This document shows, piece after piece, positions 1-9,810 of a stretch of DNA of 64,000 nt. The notes under the pieces were generated by a model that was not told where the DNA came from, made no database searches, and saw only the letters and a list, made by a program, of their open reading frames with translations. Where the stretch lies: assembly GCA_945861415.1 (NCBI GenBank), contig CAMAUV010000009.1, positions 1-64,000 of the forward strand, in the 5' to 3' direction. The stretch's first letter is position 1. Each line of letters opens with the position of its first letter. Source of the DNA: Akkermansia muciniphila. Its GTDB lineage: Bacteria; Verrucomicrobiota; Verrucomicrobiia; Verrucomicrobiales; V1-33. Made by a program: the position numbers and the translations under genes.

Positions 1-60
1 CGCTTCCAACGCTACACGGGCTTTAAATCCGGCATCATGTCTCTTTCGTTTGGCTTTCAT
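1..60 (-). CDS. IS3-family transposase OrfA, N-terminal 20 codons only (runs off window edge)
   Basis: Reverse complement of 1-60 reads MKAKRKRHDAGFKARVALEA, the typical start of IS3-group OrfA proteins. Confidence 0.75.
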   Translation of the reverse strand, partial: MKAKRKRHDAGFKARVALEA

Positions 61-150
61 TGGGTGGGTATTGCGTTCGCGGTTTCGTGCGCCAAGGTCC
101 AGCCCAATCATAGCTTAACCAGTGGCCTGGTTTTCGGGGTCCACCTCAGG
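1..150 (-). mobile_element. Terminal part of an IS3-family insertion sequence; outer end near 148-153
   Basis: OrfA start plus upstream sequence (rc) TGAGGTGGACCCCGAAAACCAGGCCACTGGTTAAGC, which resembles IS3-type ends. Exact boundary not determinable here. Confidence 0.6.
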
Positions 151-224
151 GGCAGAAGCGATTCCTGAATCCGCGCGCTGCCGGGAAGCGAATAGGAACA
201 TATTTATTGTTCCACCGGATGTGA

Positions 225-1565
225 ATGTATCCAACAACTAACTACCACCACACTCCACGCATGCCCTCTCTCCAGCTTCTGATCAAATCGCACTCTCTAA
301 TGCTAGCCGTGTTGCTATCCCACTCTGCCGTTATGGCGAAGGAAAAAACGCTAGCTTCCTTTGAGTCCGCCGAAAGTTTGAAATCGTGGACTTCTGTCAA
401 TGATGGCGTCATGGGAGGGGTATCAAAGGGCGGCTTTAAATACACAGGTCAGGGGACGATGGCTTTTACTGGGGAGCTGTCGCTGGAAAACAACGGCGGC
501 TTTTCGTCTATCCGCAATAAGCTCGCATCGCTCGATCTTACAGGCACGACGGGAATCGTGGTGAAGTCGCGGGGAGATGGCCGAACATACTGGGTAGAGT
601 TGCGGGTGGCGGGGCAAATGGGCGCGACTTCCTACCGAGCCAATCTTCCAACCACTGCGGGAGAGTGGCGGGAAATTAGAGTGCCGTATAAAGATTTCAG
701 GCTCCAAGCGTTTGGCCGTGAGCTACCGATTAAGCCGGTGGATCCTGCCGCCGTGGCCTCCATGGGCTTTACGCTTGCGGATAAGAAGGCCGGCCCCTTC
801 AATTTGGAGGTGGAATACGTGAAAGCTACTAGCGCCAGTGACGCTGCTGTCTCCACTGCTGCACCCGGCGGGAATACTCTGGTGGATGTAGCGGCGGCGG
901 CCGGTGGATTCAAAACCCTGCTCGCCGCGGCTAAGGCTGCGGACCTTGCCGGTGTGCTTTCCAGCGAGGGACCCTTTACGCTGCTCGCCCCAACTGACGA
1001 TGCATTTGCGAAGTTGCCTGAAGGCACGCTCGACACATTACTGAAGCCTGAAAACCGAAGCCAACTAGTGGAAATTTTGAAGAACCATGTCATTCCGGGC
1101 AAGGTCACCCTAGCCAAGGCACTGGAGGCGCGCGAAGGCACTAACTTGCTCGAAGCAAAGATTGCCTTCGCTTTCACGGATGGTCGGGTCGGGGTTGGAA
1201 CGGCGTCGTTGCTTAAGGCAGACATCGAGGCGTCGAATGGCATCATCCACGTGATCGATCAGGTGCTCATCCCGGCCAGAGCTGAATCGGGCCCGCTGAC
1301 TGCCGTGGGGCTCATTGAGCTGGCGATTTCGCGCGGAGTGCAACTCTTCAATGATGGCGACACTGCTGCCTGTGTGGCTGTGTATGAGGTGACCGTCGAA
1401 GCGCTGCGCTCCATGGACAGTGTGTCAGAGGCATCCCGCGCCACCCTTGCAAAAGCGCTGAAGGATAGTCGCGCCACTAAGCTCTCGCGTGAGCAGGCAT
1501 GGATCCTGCGCGGATCCATGGATGCCGTTTGGAAGATACTGAAGGATGCCAAGACGGCTCCGTAA
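225..1565 (+). CDS. Secreted CIA30-domain plus fasciclin (FAS1)-domain fusion protein; start may be 261 or 300
   Basis: N-terminal WTSVNDGVMGGVSKGG...FSSIRN (CIA30/NDUFAF1-like); central TLLAPTDDAFAKLP...LKNHVIPG...NGIIHVIDQVLIP (fasciclin); hydrophobic N-terminus. Confidence 0.75.
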   Translation: MYPTTNYHHTPRMPSLQLLIKSHSLMLAVLLSHSAVMAKEKTLASFESAESLKSWTSVNDGVMGGVSKGGFKYTGQGTMAFTGELSLENNGGFSSIRNKLASLDLTGTTGIVVKSRGDGRTYWVELRVAGQMGATSYRANLPTTAGEWREIRVPYKDFRLQAFGRELPIKPVDPAAVASMGFTLADKKAGPFNLEVEYVKATSASDAAVSTAAPGGNTLVDVAAAAGGFKTLLAAAKAADLAGVLSSEGPFTLLAPTDDAFAKLPEGTLDTLLKPENRSQLVEILKNHVIPGKVTLAKALEAREGTNLLEAKIAFAFTDGRVGVGTASLLKADIEASNGIIHVIDQVLIPARAESGPLTAVGLIELAISRGVQLFNDGDTAACVAVYEVTVEALRSMDSVSEASRATLAKALKDSRATKLSREQAWILRGSMDAVWKILKDAKTAP

Positions 1566-1686
1566 GCCGGCGCATCCGGACTCAATAGAAGTTTTTGGAC
1601 CCTGAAGGCTGCGTCGGGAACGACCAAATCATAATGACGTGGGCCGAAAGTCGTCGCAAACCTTTTCTCCGTTTACCAGCGATCTA

Positions 1687-2093
1687 CTAATTGCCCCCGC
1701 GCACCCTGTAGTAGGTCCAATTCGCCGAATGGTAGGTTTTCGGATCAATTCCAGAGATTTTCATCTCCTCAGTGCCAGTTACTTGGCCTAGCATCACTTC
1801 AACGTTGTCGAAGCGGCTGTATGGCTCATATCCGCGGCGATTGTCTTCAAAAGCCAGCTCCCTGTCTCCCGGCGCGTTGTCTTGCGGGTTGCACGCATGC
1901 GGGTGCTTTTCATTCTCGGCGATGTGGCGGAGGCACGGGCGCTGAGTGTGCTGATGGTGGCCGGTAAACTTGCGATATTGACGCCCTTATGGCGAAAGCG
2001 CACCTTAATAAGGTCGGCACGGCGCTCCGGGCCGTTGAGAAGCCAATAATTTCCGGCGGATAATGGTAGACGGAGCAGGATTCTTACTTGCAC
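1687..2093 (-). pseudogene. Apparent frameshifted, start-less gene remnant of unknown family
   Basis: Two consecutive minus-strand reading frames look coding: ...SAGNYWLLNGPERRADLIKVRFRHKGVNIASLPATIS... then, in another frame open from 1986 to 1687, ...DRELAFEDNRRGYEPYSRFDNVEVMLGQVTGTEEMKISGIDPKTYHSANWTYYRVRGGN*. Confidence 0.35.
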
Positions 2094-2123
2094 CTCGCGA
2101 GCGGCGCTAGAACACAGTTGGCC

Positions 2124-2789
2124 ATGAGTTCACTCACATCGCTCTTCGAAAACAACCGTCGCTGGGCTGCCAAGATGGAGGAAGGGACGCCCGGCTTTTT
2201 TCAGTCGCTGTCCAATCAGCAGGCACCCGGCTACCTCTGGATCGGGTGCAGCGACAGCCGCGTGCCCGCCAATGAGATCGTCGGACTGGCACCTGGCGAA
2301 CTCTTCGTGCACCGGAATGTGGCCAATGTAGTGGTCCACTCGGATTTGAATTGTCTTTCGGTCATGCAGTATGCGGTAGATGTCCTGAAAGTGAAGCACA
2401 TCATCGTCTGCGGCCACTACAACTGCGGCGGGGTGAATGCCGCGCTGCAGAACCTATCATTTGGTCTCATCGATAACTGGCTGCGTCACGTGCAGGATGT
2501 TTATCTCCAACATCGGGATGAGGTCGATCCGCTCAGCGAGTCCAAACAGCGGGCGCGTCTGAGTGAACTGAACGTCATGGATCAGGTGATCAATGTCAGC
2601 CGCACCACCATCGTGCAGGAAGCATGGAAGAGCGGGCAGGAGTTGTCACTGCACGGATTCATCTATGATGTGAAGGACGGACTCCTCCACCATCTGGTGG
2701 AGGACGTGGACAATACCGAAGATGCGCGAGCGCTGCACTCCGGAGATCTCCGCAAGGTAAACCGCGGGGTGGCCCTTCTCCCGGACTAG
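2124..2789 (+). CDS. can: Beta-class carbonic anhydrase
   Basis: WIGCSDSRVPANEI, VHRNVANVV, CGHYNCGGV zinc/active-site motifs; start chosen at internal ATG 2124 (MSSLTSLFENN). Confidence 0.93.
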   Translation: MSSLTSLFENNRRWAAKMEEGTPGFFQSLSNQQAPGYLWIGCSDSRVPANEIVGLAPGELFVHRNVANVVVHSDLNCLSVMQYAVDVLKVKHIIVCGHYNCGGVNAALQNLSFGLIDNWLRHVQDVYLQHRDEVDPLSESKQRARLSELNVMDQVINVSRTTIVQEAWKSGQELSLHGFIYDVKDGLLHHLVEDVDNTEDARALHSGDLRKVNRGVALLPD

Positions 2790-3059
2790 TTAGCCCTGCG
2801 CCGGCCGCGGGGCACCGAAGGCACCTTGAATGGTGGCTGCGGGAATGGGTTCCGGTGAGTGATCGCTGAGAAGCTCAAGCACACGGCGTGCCCGGCCCTG
2901 TTCGTCCTTCAGCACCTCCAGCAATGCCTTCTTCAGTGCTTCCACGCGGTAGTCGCTGGATTGGCCGTGGCGGTCCATGCGGTCCAGAAAGGAGGCGACG
3001 TCAATGACCCGTGCCCGGGCATCAATGAACTGCAGATCAACCAGTGGCGTGGCAGGCAT
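2790..3059 (-). CDS. Small conserved-looking hypothetical protein (89 aa) adjacent to deacetylase
   Basis: Intact ORF, tight packing with neighbours on the same strand; no recognised domain. Confidence 0.5.
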   Translation of the reverse strand: MPATPLVDLQFIDARARVIDVASFLDRMDRHGQSSDYRVEALKKALLEVLKDEQGRARRVLELLSDHSPEPIPAATIQGAFGAPRPAQG

Positions 3060-3062
3060 GGG

Positions 3063-3917
3063 TCAGAAACTGCCGGGAGTGAATGTGGGTCCGTTGACCG
3101 CTGGCGCCGACGCCTTAGCAAGCATGCCGCCCCCGCCTATGGTGATGAGCTGACTCACTGTCACGAAGCGGAAGCCCTTCGTAAGCAGGCCATCAAGTGT
3201 GCCGGGCATGGCGTCGATACTGGAGGGATGGATGTCATGCACAAGGATGATGGCACCGGGCTTGGTTTGGGTAAGAATGCGGCTGCGGGTGGTGGCCGCG
3301 TTTCGCGTTTTCCAGTCCTGAGGGTCGACGCTCCAAAGAATCGTCGGGTAACCATATTCGCTGAAAATCCACTCTTTCTGGCGGGCGGTGATGGCCCCGT
3401 AGGGCGGACGGTACATGCGGGGAGCCGTTCCGGTGATGGAAGTGAGGGCTTCGTGACTGCGCTGTAGTTCGCTGCGCACGCTGGCATCTCCGAGCTTACT
3501 GAGGTAGGGATGCGTCCACGTGTGGTTGGCAATTTCGTGGCCCTCCGCCACCATGCGGCGCATGATGTTTGGATTCCGTGCAACGTTCGCGCCGACAGTG
3601 AAGAAGGTTGCCTTTATGCCGCGGGCGGCAAGCATATCGAGGAGGCGCGGGGTATTGGGCACCACCGGTCCGTCATCGTAAGTTATGGCGATGAAAGGTC
3701 CACGGCCCGGGATGCTGGTGTAGCTGAGTTTGGTGCCAGGCGGCAGGCTGCCTACGGGGAGGTCCACGCCTTGATTGCGCAGCATCGGGCGGGCCATGGC
3801 TGTTGCTAGGCCGGCTGACGGACCTGCCGGATGGGAATCCCGCCGCGCGGTTTTGCGGGCACAGGACATTAAGCCGAAGGCGAACGCGGCAAGACAAAGG
3901 GTGGTTAGCAGTTTCAT
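3063..3917 (-). CDS. Polysaccharide deacetylase (NodB homology domain), lipoprotein
   Basis: ITYDDGPVVPNTPRLLDML, ATFFTVG, HEIANHTWTHPYL, RPPYG motifs; lipobox-like LMSC with start at 3917. Confidence 0.9.
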   Translation of the reverse strand: MKLLTTLCLAAFAFGLMSCARKTARRDSHPAGPSAGLATAMARPMLRNQGVDLPVGSLPPGTKLSYTSIPGRGPFIAITYDDGPVVPNTPRLLDMLAARGIKATFFTVGANVARNPNIMRRMVAEGHEIANHTWTHPYLSKLGDASVRSELQRSHEALTSITGTAPRMYRPPYGAITARQKEWIFSEYGYPTILWSVDPQDWKTRNAATTRSRILTQTKPGAIILVHDIHPSSIDAMPGTLDGLLTKGFRFVTVSQLITIGGGGMLAKASAPAVNGPTFTPGSF

Positions 3918-4047
3918 TAGTGATGGTAGCGGTCTCCCAAGCATCGTTCGTTTCTCAAGTTGACGCAACCCGAATGCTACAGGCGCGACAACTACCGAGT
4001 GCTTGGAGGCGTGCCGTGCTTTGCCGCCTGAAAGCGCGGGAGCGCGA

Positions 4048-5223
4048 TTATTCCTTCTTCTCGTCCCAGCCTCTCTCGGTGATGATGGCGGCGATGCCGC
4101 CTTTGGCGGGGTGGTCGGCGGGCAGGAACTTGTGGTTGTTCATATAATTGAAGGCACCGCGGAGCTGCATGATCTCACCCTTCATCCCCTCGCCCTTACT
4201 GGCCTTGGCGGCAGCCAGCCAGTCTGAGGAAAGCTTGTTGACCTGCTCCGCAGCGGCAGCGTCCTGGTCGTAACAAAGGCTCTCCATGAGGCCGAGCAGC
4301 TTGTCCTTGCTGGCGGCTTTTTCAGCTTTCTCACGGAGTCCGGCGGCTATTTCCTTTTTCTTTGTGGCGGCCGCTTCCGGGCTGAGTTGGCCGTCAGTGC
4401 CGCCTTCGACCGCGCGCGGAGGTAGAGGGCGGTACCAAACATTGCGGTAGCGCACGGGATTGCCGTGATCCTGCAGTTTCAGCGGGCCTTTTTCCGGGAA
4501 AGGCCGGGACTTGCTGCGACCCATGTGACCACCGCCACCCTCCAGCGGGGTGGCGTCTTGGGCGATCACCCCGTTGATTAGCACGGTGAGACGTCCGGGC
4601 TCGAGTTCCTTGCCGTCCTTGAAAACGGGGCGGCGGAAAATGATATCATAGACCTGCCACTGACCGGGGGCCACGAGGGGATTGGCCATTGGCGGACTCA
4701 CACCATAGACGGAGCCGGCGAAGCCATCCGGGTAAGTCGGGTTGTTGAAGTTGTCGAGGACCTGCACTTCGGTCAGGCCCATGAGGAACACGCCGCTATT
4801 ACCCCTGCCCTGGCTGTTTCCCGCCACTTTGGCCGGAGCGCTCCATTCCACATGTAACTGGCAGTCGCCCCATTCGGCTTTGGTCTTAATATAGCCGGCG
4901 CCCGGGACGCACTGCAAAGCGCCGTCCTTGACTATCCATTTGGTCGGTTCTGCGGGATTCTTGTCGGCCACCCAGTTGGAAAGTGTGGCCTCGGTTCCGT
5001 CGAAAAGGACGACGGCGTCCGAAGGAGGCTTGCCCGGATGCTCCTGGCTTGAAAAAGTGCCCGGAGTGACCAGCGGCGGCTGCGGGCGGTTGCGGTCATG
5101 AATCGACCACGCGTGAGTTTCGTCAGGGGGATCTCCGTAAAATGCACTGCCCGTATTAGCCATGACGCAGGCGGCGGGGAGATTGAGGAGGAGAAGGAAC
5201 GTGGTTCGGCTTTTCATGAGCAT
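4048..5223 (-). CDS. Secreted DUF1080 / 3-keto-disaccharide hydrolase-like protein
   Basis: LFDGTEATLSNWV...DCQLHVEWSAP...GNSGVFLMGLTEVQVLDN...YRNVWYRPL. Confidence 0.85.
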   Translation of the reverse strand: MLMKSRTTFLLLLNLPAACVMANTGSAFYGDPPDETHAWSIHDRNRPQPPLVTPGTFSSQEHPGKPPSDAVVLFDGTEATLSNWVADKNPAEPTKWIVKDGALQCVPGAGYIKTKAEWGDCQLHVEWSAPAKVAGNSQGRGNSGVFLMGLTEVQVLDNFNNPTYPDGFAGSVYGVSPPMANPLVAPGQWQVYDIIFRRPVFKDGKELEPGRLTVLINGVIAQDATPLEGGGGHMGRSKSRPFPEKGPLKLQDHGNPVRYRNVWYRPLPPRAVEGGTDGQLSPEAAATKKKEIAAGLREKAEKAASKDKLLGLMESLCYDQDAAAAEQVNKLSSDWLAAAKASKGEGMKGEIMQLRGAFNYMNNHKFLPADHPAKGGIAAIITERGWDEKKE

Positions 5224-5503
5224 GGAGAATAAGGAGTGCTAACAGTAGGGGAAAACGGAGTAAGGCAAGACGGGGCCAAGGCAAGTTTTCTGCATGCGGG
5301 AATGCGTAAGGGTGGCTTGGAAGGTTCGCGCCACGCTTTGCGATGTGCCGAACGCGCCAAAATTTAGCGATGCAGAAGATTTTTCCGTTGCGTCAGAATT
5401 CGCGCGGTCGAATAACACTGGCGGGTTTCACTCCCCGCTGCCGCTGCCCTCCATGGCTGCGGGGCGTTTTCGTTTCCCTCAGCGAAAAGAAACTTGTCTT
5501 TTT

Positions 5504-5525
5504 GCTTGTGAAATTTTTCACAAGC
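5504..5525. promoter_or_regulatory. Perfect 10-bp inverted repeat with 2-nt centre upstream of actA
   Basis: gcttgtgaaa-tt-tttcacaagc read directly; ends 32 bp before ATG at 5558. Confidence 0.45.
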
Positions 5526-5557
5526 GTCTATCTGCTCTCCCGCATCATCTTTTCAAC

Positions 5558-6214
5558 ATGGCCAACATTTTTCCACGCTGGACCAATACGCTGCCGCTCA
5601 AGATACTGGTTGCTCTCGTTTTTATCGGGGGAGGCGTTGCTGCGGCCATGAATTACTACTTCACGCCGAAATACACCCGGGTGGGCTACATGCCGAGCCA
5701 GCCAATCCCGTTTTCACACCAAATCCATGCCGGCCAGTTGGGAATGGACTGCCGCTACTGCCACAGCCATGTGGAAAAAAGCGGCCACGCCAACATTCCG
5801 ACAGCAGACACCTGCTACCGCTGCCACCAGCATGTGAAGACCAACAGCCCGCACATTGCCAAAATCAAAGAGGCCGTCGAGACCGGTAAGGCTCTGGAGT
5901 GGGTCAAAGTCCACAAGGTGCCAGACTACGCTTATTTTAATCACAGCGTCCACGTGAACAGCGGTGTGAGTTGCGTCAACTGTCACGGCAAGGTGAATGA
6001 AATGCCTGTCGTTTGGCATGACCAGTCCCAGAGCATGGCATGGTGTCTCGACTGTCACCGTAATCCCGAAAAGGCTCTGCGCCCCATGGACAAGATCACC
6101 AACCTCGATTGGACTGCCGAAAGCGCCGGCAAAGACCAGAAGGATTTGGGCGAGGCCTTAAAGAAAGCGTGGAAGATTCACCCGCCTGACAACTGCGCCG
6201 CCTGCCACCGCTAA
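5558..6214 (+). CDS. actA: Alternative Complex III subunit ActA, pentaheme cytochrome c
   Basis: Five CxxCH motifs (CRYCH, CYRCH, CVNCH, CLDCH, CAACH), N-terminal TM helix, first gene of act cluster; the ORF-track N-terminal extension to 5294 is not needed. Confidence 0.92.
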   Translation: MANIFPRWTNTLPLKILVALVFIGGGVAAAMNYYFTPKYTRVGYMPSQPIPFSHQIHAGQLGMDCRYCHSHVEKSGHANIPTADTCYRCHQHVKTNSPHIAKIKEAVETGKALEWVKVHKVPDYAYFNHSVHVNSGVSCVNCHGKVNEMPVVWHDQSQSMAWCLDCHRNPEKALRPMDKITNLDWTAESAGKDQKDLGEALKKAWKIHPPDNCAACHR

Positions 6215-6238
6215 GCCCAACCCCATTACCGGAACGAG

Positions 6239-9200
6239 ATGAAACGCATTTGGCAACATCCTGACGAAAAAACCACCGGCAAGCGCTATTGGCGCAGCCT
6301 CAACCAGCTCGCCGAACGTCCCGGCACCCTCGAAGCCCGCGTTCGCGAGTTTCCCGACGGTGTGGAGGCCTTGAAGGACGAGGCGGAGGCGGAAACCAGC
6401 CGCCGTAATTTCATCAAGCTGATGGGCGCCAGCACGGCCCTCGCCGGACTAGCGGCATGCCGCCGCCCGGAATTCGCCATCAAGCCATATGCCAAGGCTC
6501 CGGAGTGGGTTATTCCCGGCAAGGTTCTTTTCTATGCGACGGCCATGCCCCGCGCGGTCTCCGGCACCCCGATGGTGGTTCACACCTTCGAAGGCCGCCC
6601 GACCCATCTTCAGGGCAACAAACTTCACCCGGACAGCAATGGAGGCCTCGACATTCAGGCTCAGGCTTCCGTTCTCAACCTGTATGATCCCAACCGAGCC
6701 CAGTCCTTCCAGAAGGCCGGAGTCAAAGCGGATCGCGAAGAGTTCTACAAGTTCCTCGATGCCAAAAAGGCGGAGCTCGCCGCCAAGCAGGGCGGGGGGC
6801 TGGCCATTCTGATCGACGAAGCCGTCACGCCCACCCGTCAGCGCTTGCTGGGAGAGTTGGTCAAAAAGCATCCGCAGGCGAAAATTTACCGTCATGAGAC
6901 TTTTGGTCAGGCCAATGTGCGCGTTGCCTACGCGACTGCTTTCGAAGCAGGGGCCGCCCCGGCTTACGATCTTAGCAAAGCGGACCGCGTGTTTTCTCTG
7001 GACTGTGACTTCATGGGACAGGACCGCATCGGCAACAATGCCACCGGTCAGTTCATGGTGAGGCGCAAGGCGGACGCTCCTGAAGACGGGCCGAAAATGA
7101 ATCGCCTCTACGTCGCGGAGGGTCGATTCACCGTCACTGGCGGTATGGCTGACCACCGTCTGCGCGTGCACACCAGTCAGACGCTGAAAGCAGCAGTCCG
7201 CCTTGGCATAGCAGTCGCCGAGCTTACCGGTGACGCCGGGCTCAAGGCCGCGGCGGAAGCGGTGAAACTGGCGGGCTCCTACCAAGGCCATGCACGCTCG
7301 GACAAAGCCGACTTTTACAGTGCTTTCTTCAAAGAGGCCGCTAAAGACCTCGTGGAGAAGAAGGGTGCCTCCGTGGTGCTCGCCGGTTCTCAACAGGACG
7401 CAGCGGTGCACTTGCTGGCCATCGCCATAAATCAGGCGCTCGGCGCTTTCGGCACCGTCATCCAGATCAGGCAGACGGGTTCTCTTGTTGCTGGGACGCT
7501 GGACGAACTGGCCGCTTCGGCTGCTGGTAAACAGATTGATACGCTCGTCGTTATTGGCGAGACCGATCCGGTGTTTGAAGCGCCGCCGGACATCGTGGCG
7601 GGCGGTTTGTCGGCGGCTCTCAAAGCAGTGCCGAATGTGATCGTGCACACCACACGTCCGAAGACCATCACGGCGGCTTCCTCTTCATGGGTGGTTCCCG
7701 CTACGCACTATCTTGAGCAGTGGGGTGACACGCGTGGCTCTGAGGGTTCACTCGCGGTAGTGCAGCCGATGATCGCCCCGCTCTACTCCGGCGTTCTCAG
7801 CGATGTGGAACTTCTGCTCGCGGTGCTTTCTGATGCTCCTCTCGCCGGTCAACCGGCTCCCGCGCCCTCGGGCCCTGGACAACCAGAGGACACTGGCTTT
7901 GCCTTCAAGGCGGTCCGTGCGACTTTTGACGCCATCGTTAAAGACCCCAGCGAGTCTAAGTGGAACAATGCCCTCCGTGACGGTTTCGCTGCTGGCTCCG
8001 CTTATCCCTCCGCCTCCGCGGCTGCAGCCAGTATGCAGGCCATTGGTGCCGCTTTGGCCCAAGCTAAGGATGTGGATATCGGCGAAGGATTGGAAATTAC
8101 CTTCGTGCCTTGCTCCAAGATCCACGATGGCCGCTACATCAACAACGGATGGCTCCAGGAAGCTCCGGACTCGATGTCCAAAGTAACATGGGACAACGTC
8201 GCCATCGTCAGTGTGAAAACCGGCAAGGCTCTCGGCATCAATCCATTTACTGAAGACTCCGCCGAGGTGATTTCGGTCGAGGTCAACGGTCTCAAGCGCT
8301 ACTACCCGGTGCTGATGATTCCAGGTCACGCCGACAATTCCGTTACCATCGCCACCGGCTACGGCCAAGCGAGTGCCGGCCGGGTGGGCAAAGGCACGGG
8401 ATTCGACGCCTATGCGCTCCGTTCCGCTGCCACGCCTTACTTCGCCATGGTGGCACCTACCGCCGTCCGCAAGATTACGGAAAAAGTCAGCGGCAGTGAC
8501 GCGATGAAGGGCATTGAGGGCCGCGAGGAAATCCCAGTAGTTTATCCCCTAGGAAGGACAGAGGAGCACCACACCATGTATGGCCGCGCGCTCGTCCGCG
8601 AAGGCACCGTGGAGGACTGGCAGAAGGACAAGGATTTCGTGATGCAGCAGGGCACCGACGGCCATCTCCACGGAGACCGTGAGGCAAAGAACGCAGAGAA
8701 CAGCTACAGCTTCTACAAGCCTGCGGCCGGTAATGACGAAAACGGTAAGCCGATCGAACTCCTCAATGATACCCTGCACCAGTGGGGCATGGTCATTGAC
8801 CTGAACAAGTGCACCGGTTGCACGGCCTGCACCATTGCCTGCCAGTCGGAGAATAACATCCCTATCGTTGGCAAGGATCAGGTCATTCGCGGCCGCGAGA
8901 TGCACTGGATCCGCATGGACCGGTACTTTGCGACTGACCTTGACTCCGACGCTGCGCAAAACGGTCGCAAAGTGGAGAAAGAGGCATGGAACGAGGACAA
9001 TATGGACGAGCCCGAAATGCTGGTTCAACCGGTGGGATGTCAACACTGCGAAGCTGCTCCCTGTGAATCTGTTTGCCCGGTCAATGCCACCGTCCACACC
9101 CCCGATGGTTTAAACAGCATGGTTTATAATCGCTGCATCGGCACCCGCTACTGCGCTAATAACTGCCCATTTAAAGCCCGCCGCTTCAACTTCTTCGACT

Positions 9201-9769
9201 ACAATAAGCGCAACCCGCTCGTCGAGAACAGCTTCCTCGGTATTAAGCACAACAGCCTATACTCCGGTCCCTTCGGCCAGCGCCAAGATACGGAACTAAG
9301 CAAGCTGCAGAAAAATCCTAACGTTTCCATCCGTATGCGGGGTGTCATCGAAAAGTGCACCTACTGCTTGCAGCGGATCGAGAGCGCGCGGGTGGAAGCT
9401 CGCGCTCAGGGCCGCCGCCGTCGCCGGCTTGAGACCGGCCATTCGGACGAAAAACTGGTCATCGAAGACAAAGACATCCGCATTCCCACTGACGGAATCA
9501 AAACCGCCTGTCAGGAAGCCTGCCCCGCGGAGGCTATCGCCTTCGGCAACCGGCTGGATAAAGACAGCGCCGTGGAAAAGTGGCGCAAGAACAGCCGCAA
9601 TTACGAGCTCCTCGGCTACCTCAACGTCCGCGCCCGCACTACTTACCTCGGCCGTATCAAGAACCCGAACCTAGCGCTCCTTGCCCTCTCCAAACTGGAA
9701 AAGGAAAAGGTCGGTCAGGGCAGCAAAACACGCCACGTCCACGTCCAAACTGAGGGCGCAGCGCATTAA
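6239..9769 (+). CDS. actB: Alternative Complex III iron-sulfur/molybdopterin-like subunit ActB
   Basis: TAT-like [21 protein letters not shown]; MopB-like N-terminal part; C-terminal ferredoxin cysteines ([47 protein letters not shown]). Confidence 0.95.
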   Translation: MKRIWQHPDEKTTGKRYWRSLNQLAERPGTLEARVREFPDGVEALKDEAEAETSRRNFIKLMGASTALAGLAACRRPEFAIKPYAKAPEWVIPGKVLFYATAMPRAVSGTPMVVHTFEGRPTHLQGNKLHPDSNGGLDIQAQASVLNLYDPNRAQSFQKAGVKADREEFYKFLDAKKAELAAKQGGGLAILIDEAVTPTRQRLLGELVKKHPQAKIYRHETFGQANVRVAYATAFEAGAAPAYDLSKADRVFSLDCDFMGQDRIGNNATGQFMVRRKADAPEDGPKMNRLYVAEGRFTVTGGMADHRLRVHTSQTLKAAVRLGIAVAELTGDAGLKAAAEAVKLAGSYQGHARSDKADFYSAFFKEAAKDLVEKKGASVVLAGSQQDAAVHLLAIAINQALGAFGTVIQIRQTGSLVAGTLDELAASAAGKQIDTLVVIGETDPVFEAPPDIVAGGLSAALKAVPNVIVHTTRPKTITAASSSWVVPATHYLEQWGDTRGSEGSLAVVQPMIAPLYSGVLSDVELLLAVLSDAPLAGQPAPAPSGPGQPEDTGFAFKAVRATFDAIVKDPSESKWNNALRDGFAAGSAYPSASAAAASMQAIGAALAQAKDVDIGEGLEITFVPCSKIHDGRYINNGWLQEAPDSMSKVTWDNVAIVSVKTGKALGINPFTEDSAEVISVEVNGLKRYYPVLMIPGHADNSVTIATGYGQASAGRVGKGTGFDAYALRSAATPYFAMVAPTAVRKITEKVSGSDAMKGIEGREEIPVVYPLGRTEEHHTMYGRALVREGTVEDWQKDKDFVMQQGTDGHLHGDREAKNAENSYSFYKPAAGNDENGKPIELLNDTLHQWGMVIDLNKCTGCTACTIACQSENNIPIVGKDQVIRGREMHWIRMDRYFATDLDSDAAQNGRKVEKEAWNEDNMDEPEMLVQPVGCQHCEAAPCESVCPVNATVHTPDGLNSMVYNRCIGTRYCANNCPFKARRFNFFDYNKRNPLVENSFLGIKHNSLYSGPFGQRQDTELSKLQKNPNVSIRMRGVIEKCTYCLQRIESARVEARAQGRRRRRLETGHSDEKLVIEDKDIRIPTDGIKTACQEACPAEAIAFGNRLDKDSAVEKWRKNSRNYELLGYLNVRARTTYLGRIKNPNLALLALSKLEKEKVGQGSKTRHVHVQTEGAAH

Positions 9770-9810
9770 TCAGCCACTTTTTACCCACTACTTTTCACCA
9801 AAACTCACCC

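Noticed and set aside
5294-5557. 88-aa N-terminal extension of ActA in the ORF track
   Set aside because: The extension lacks signal/TM logic; MANIFPRWTNTLPLKILVALVFIGGG at 5558 is the natural start, and the palindrome lies in the extension.
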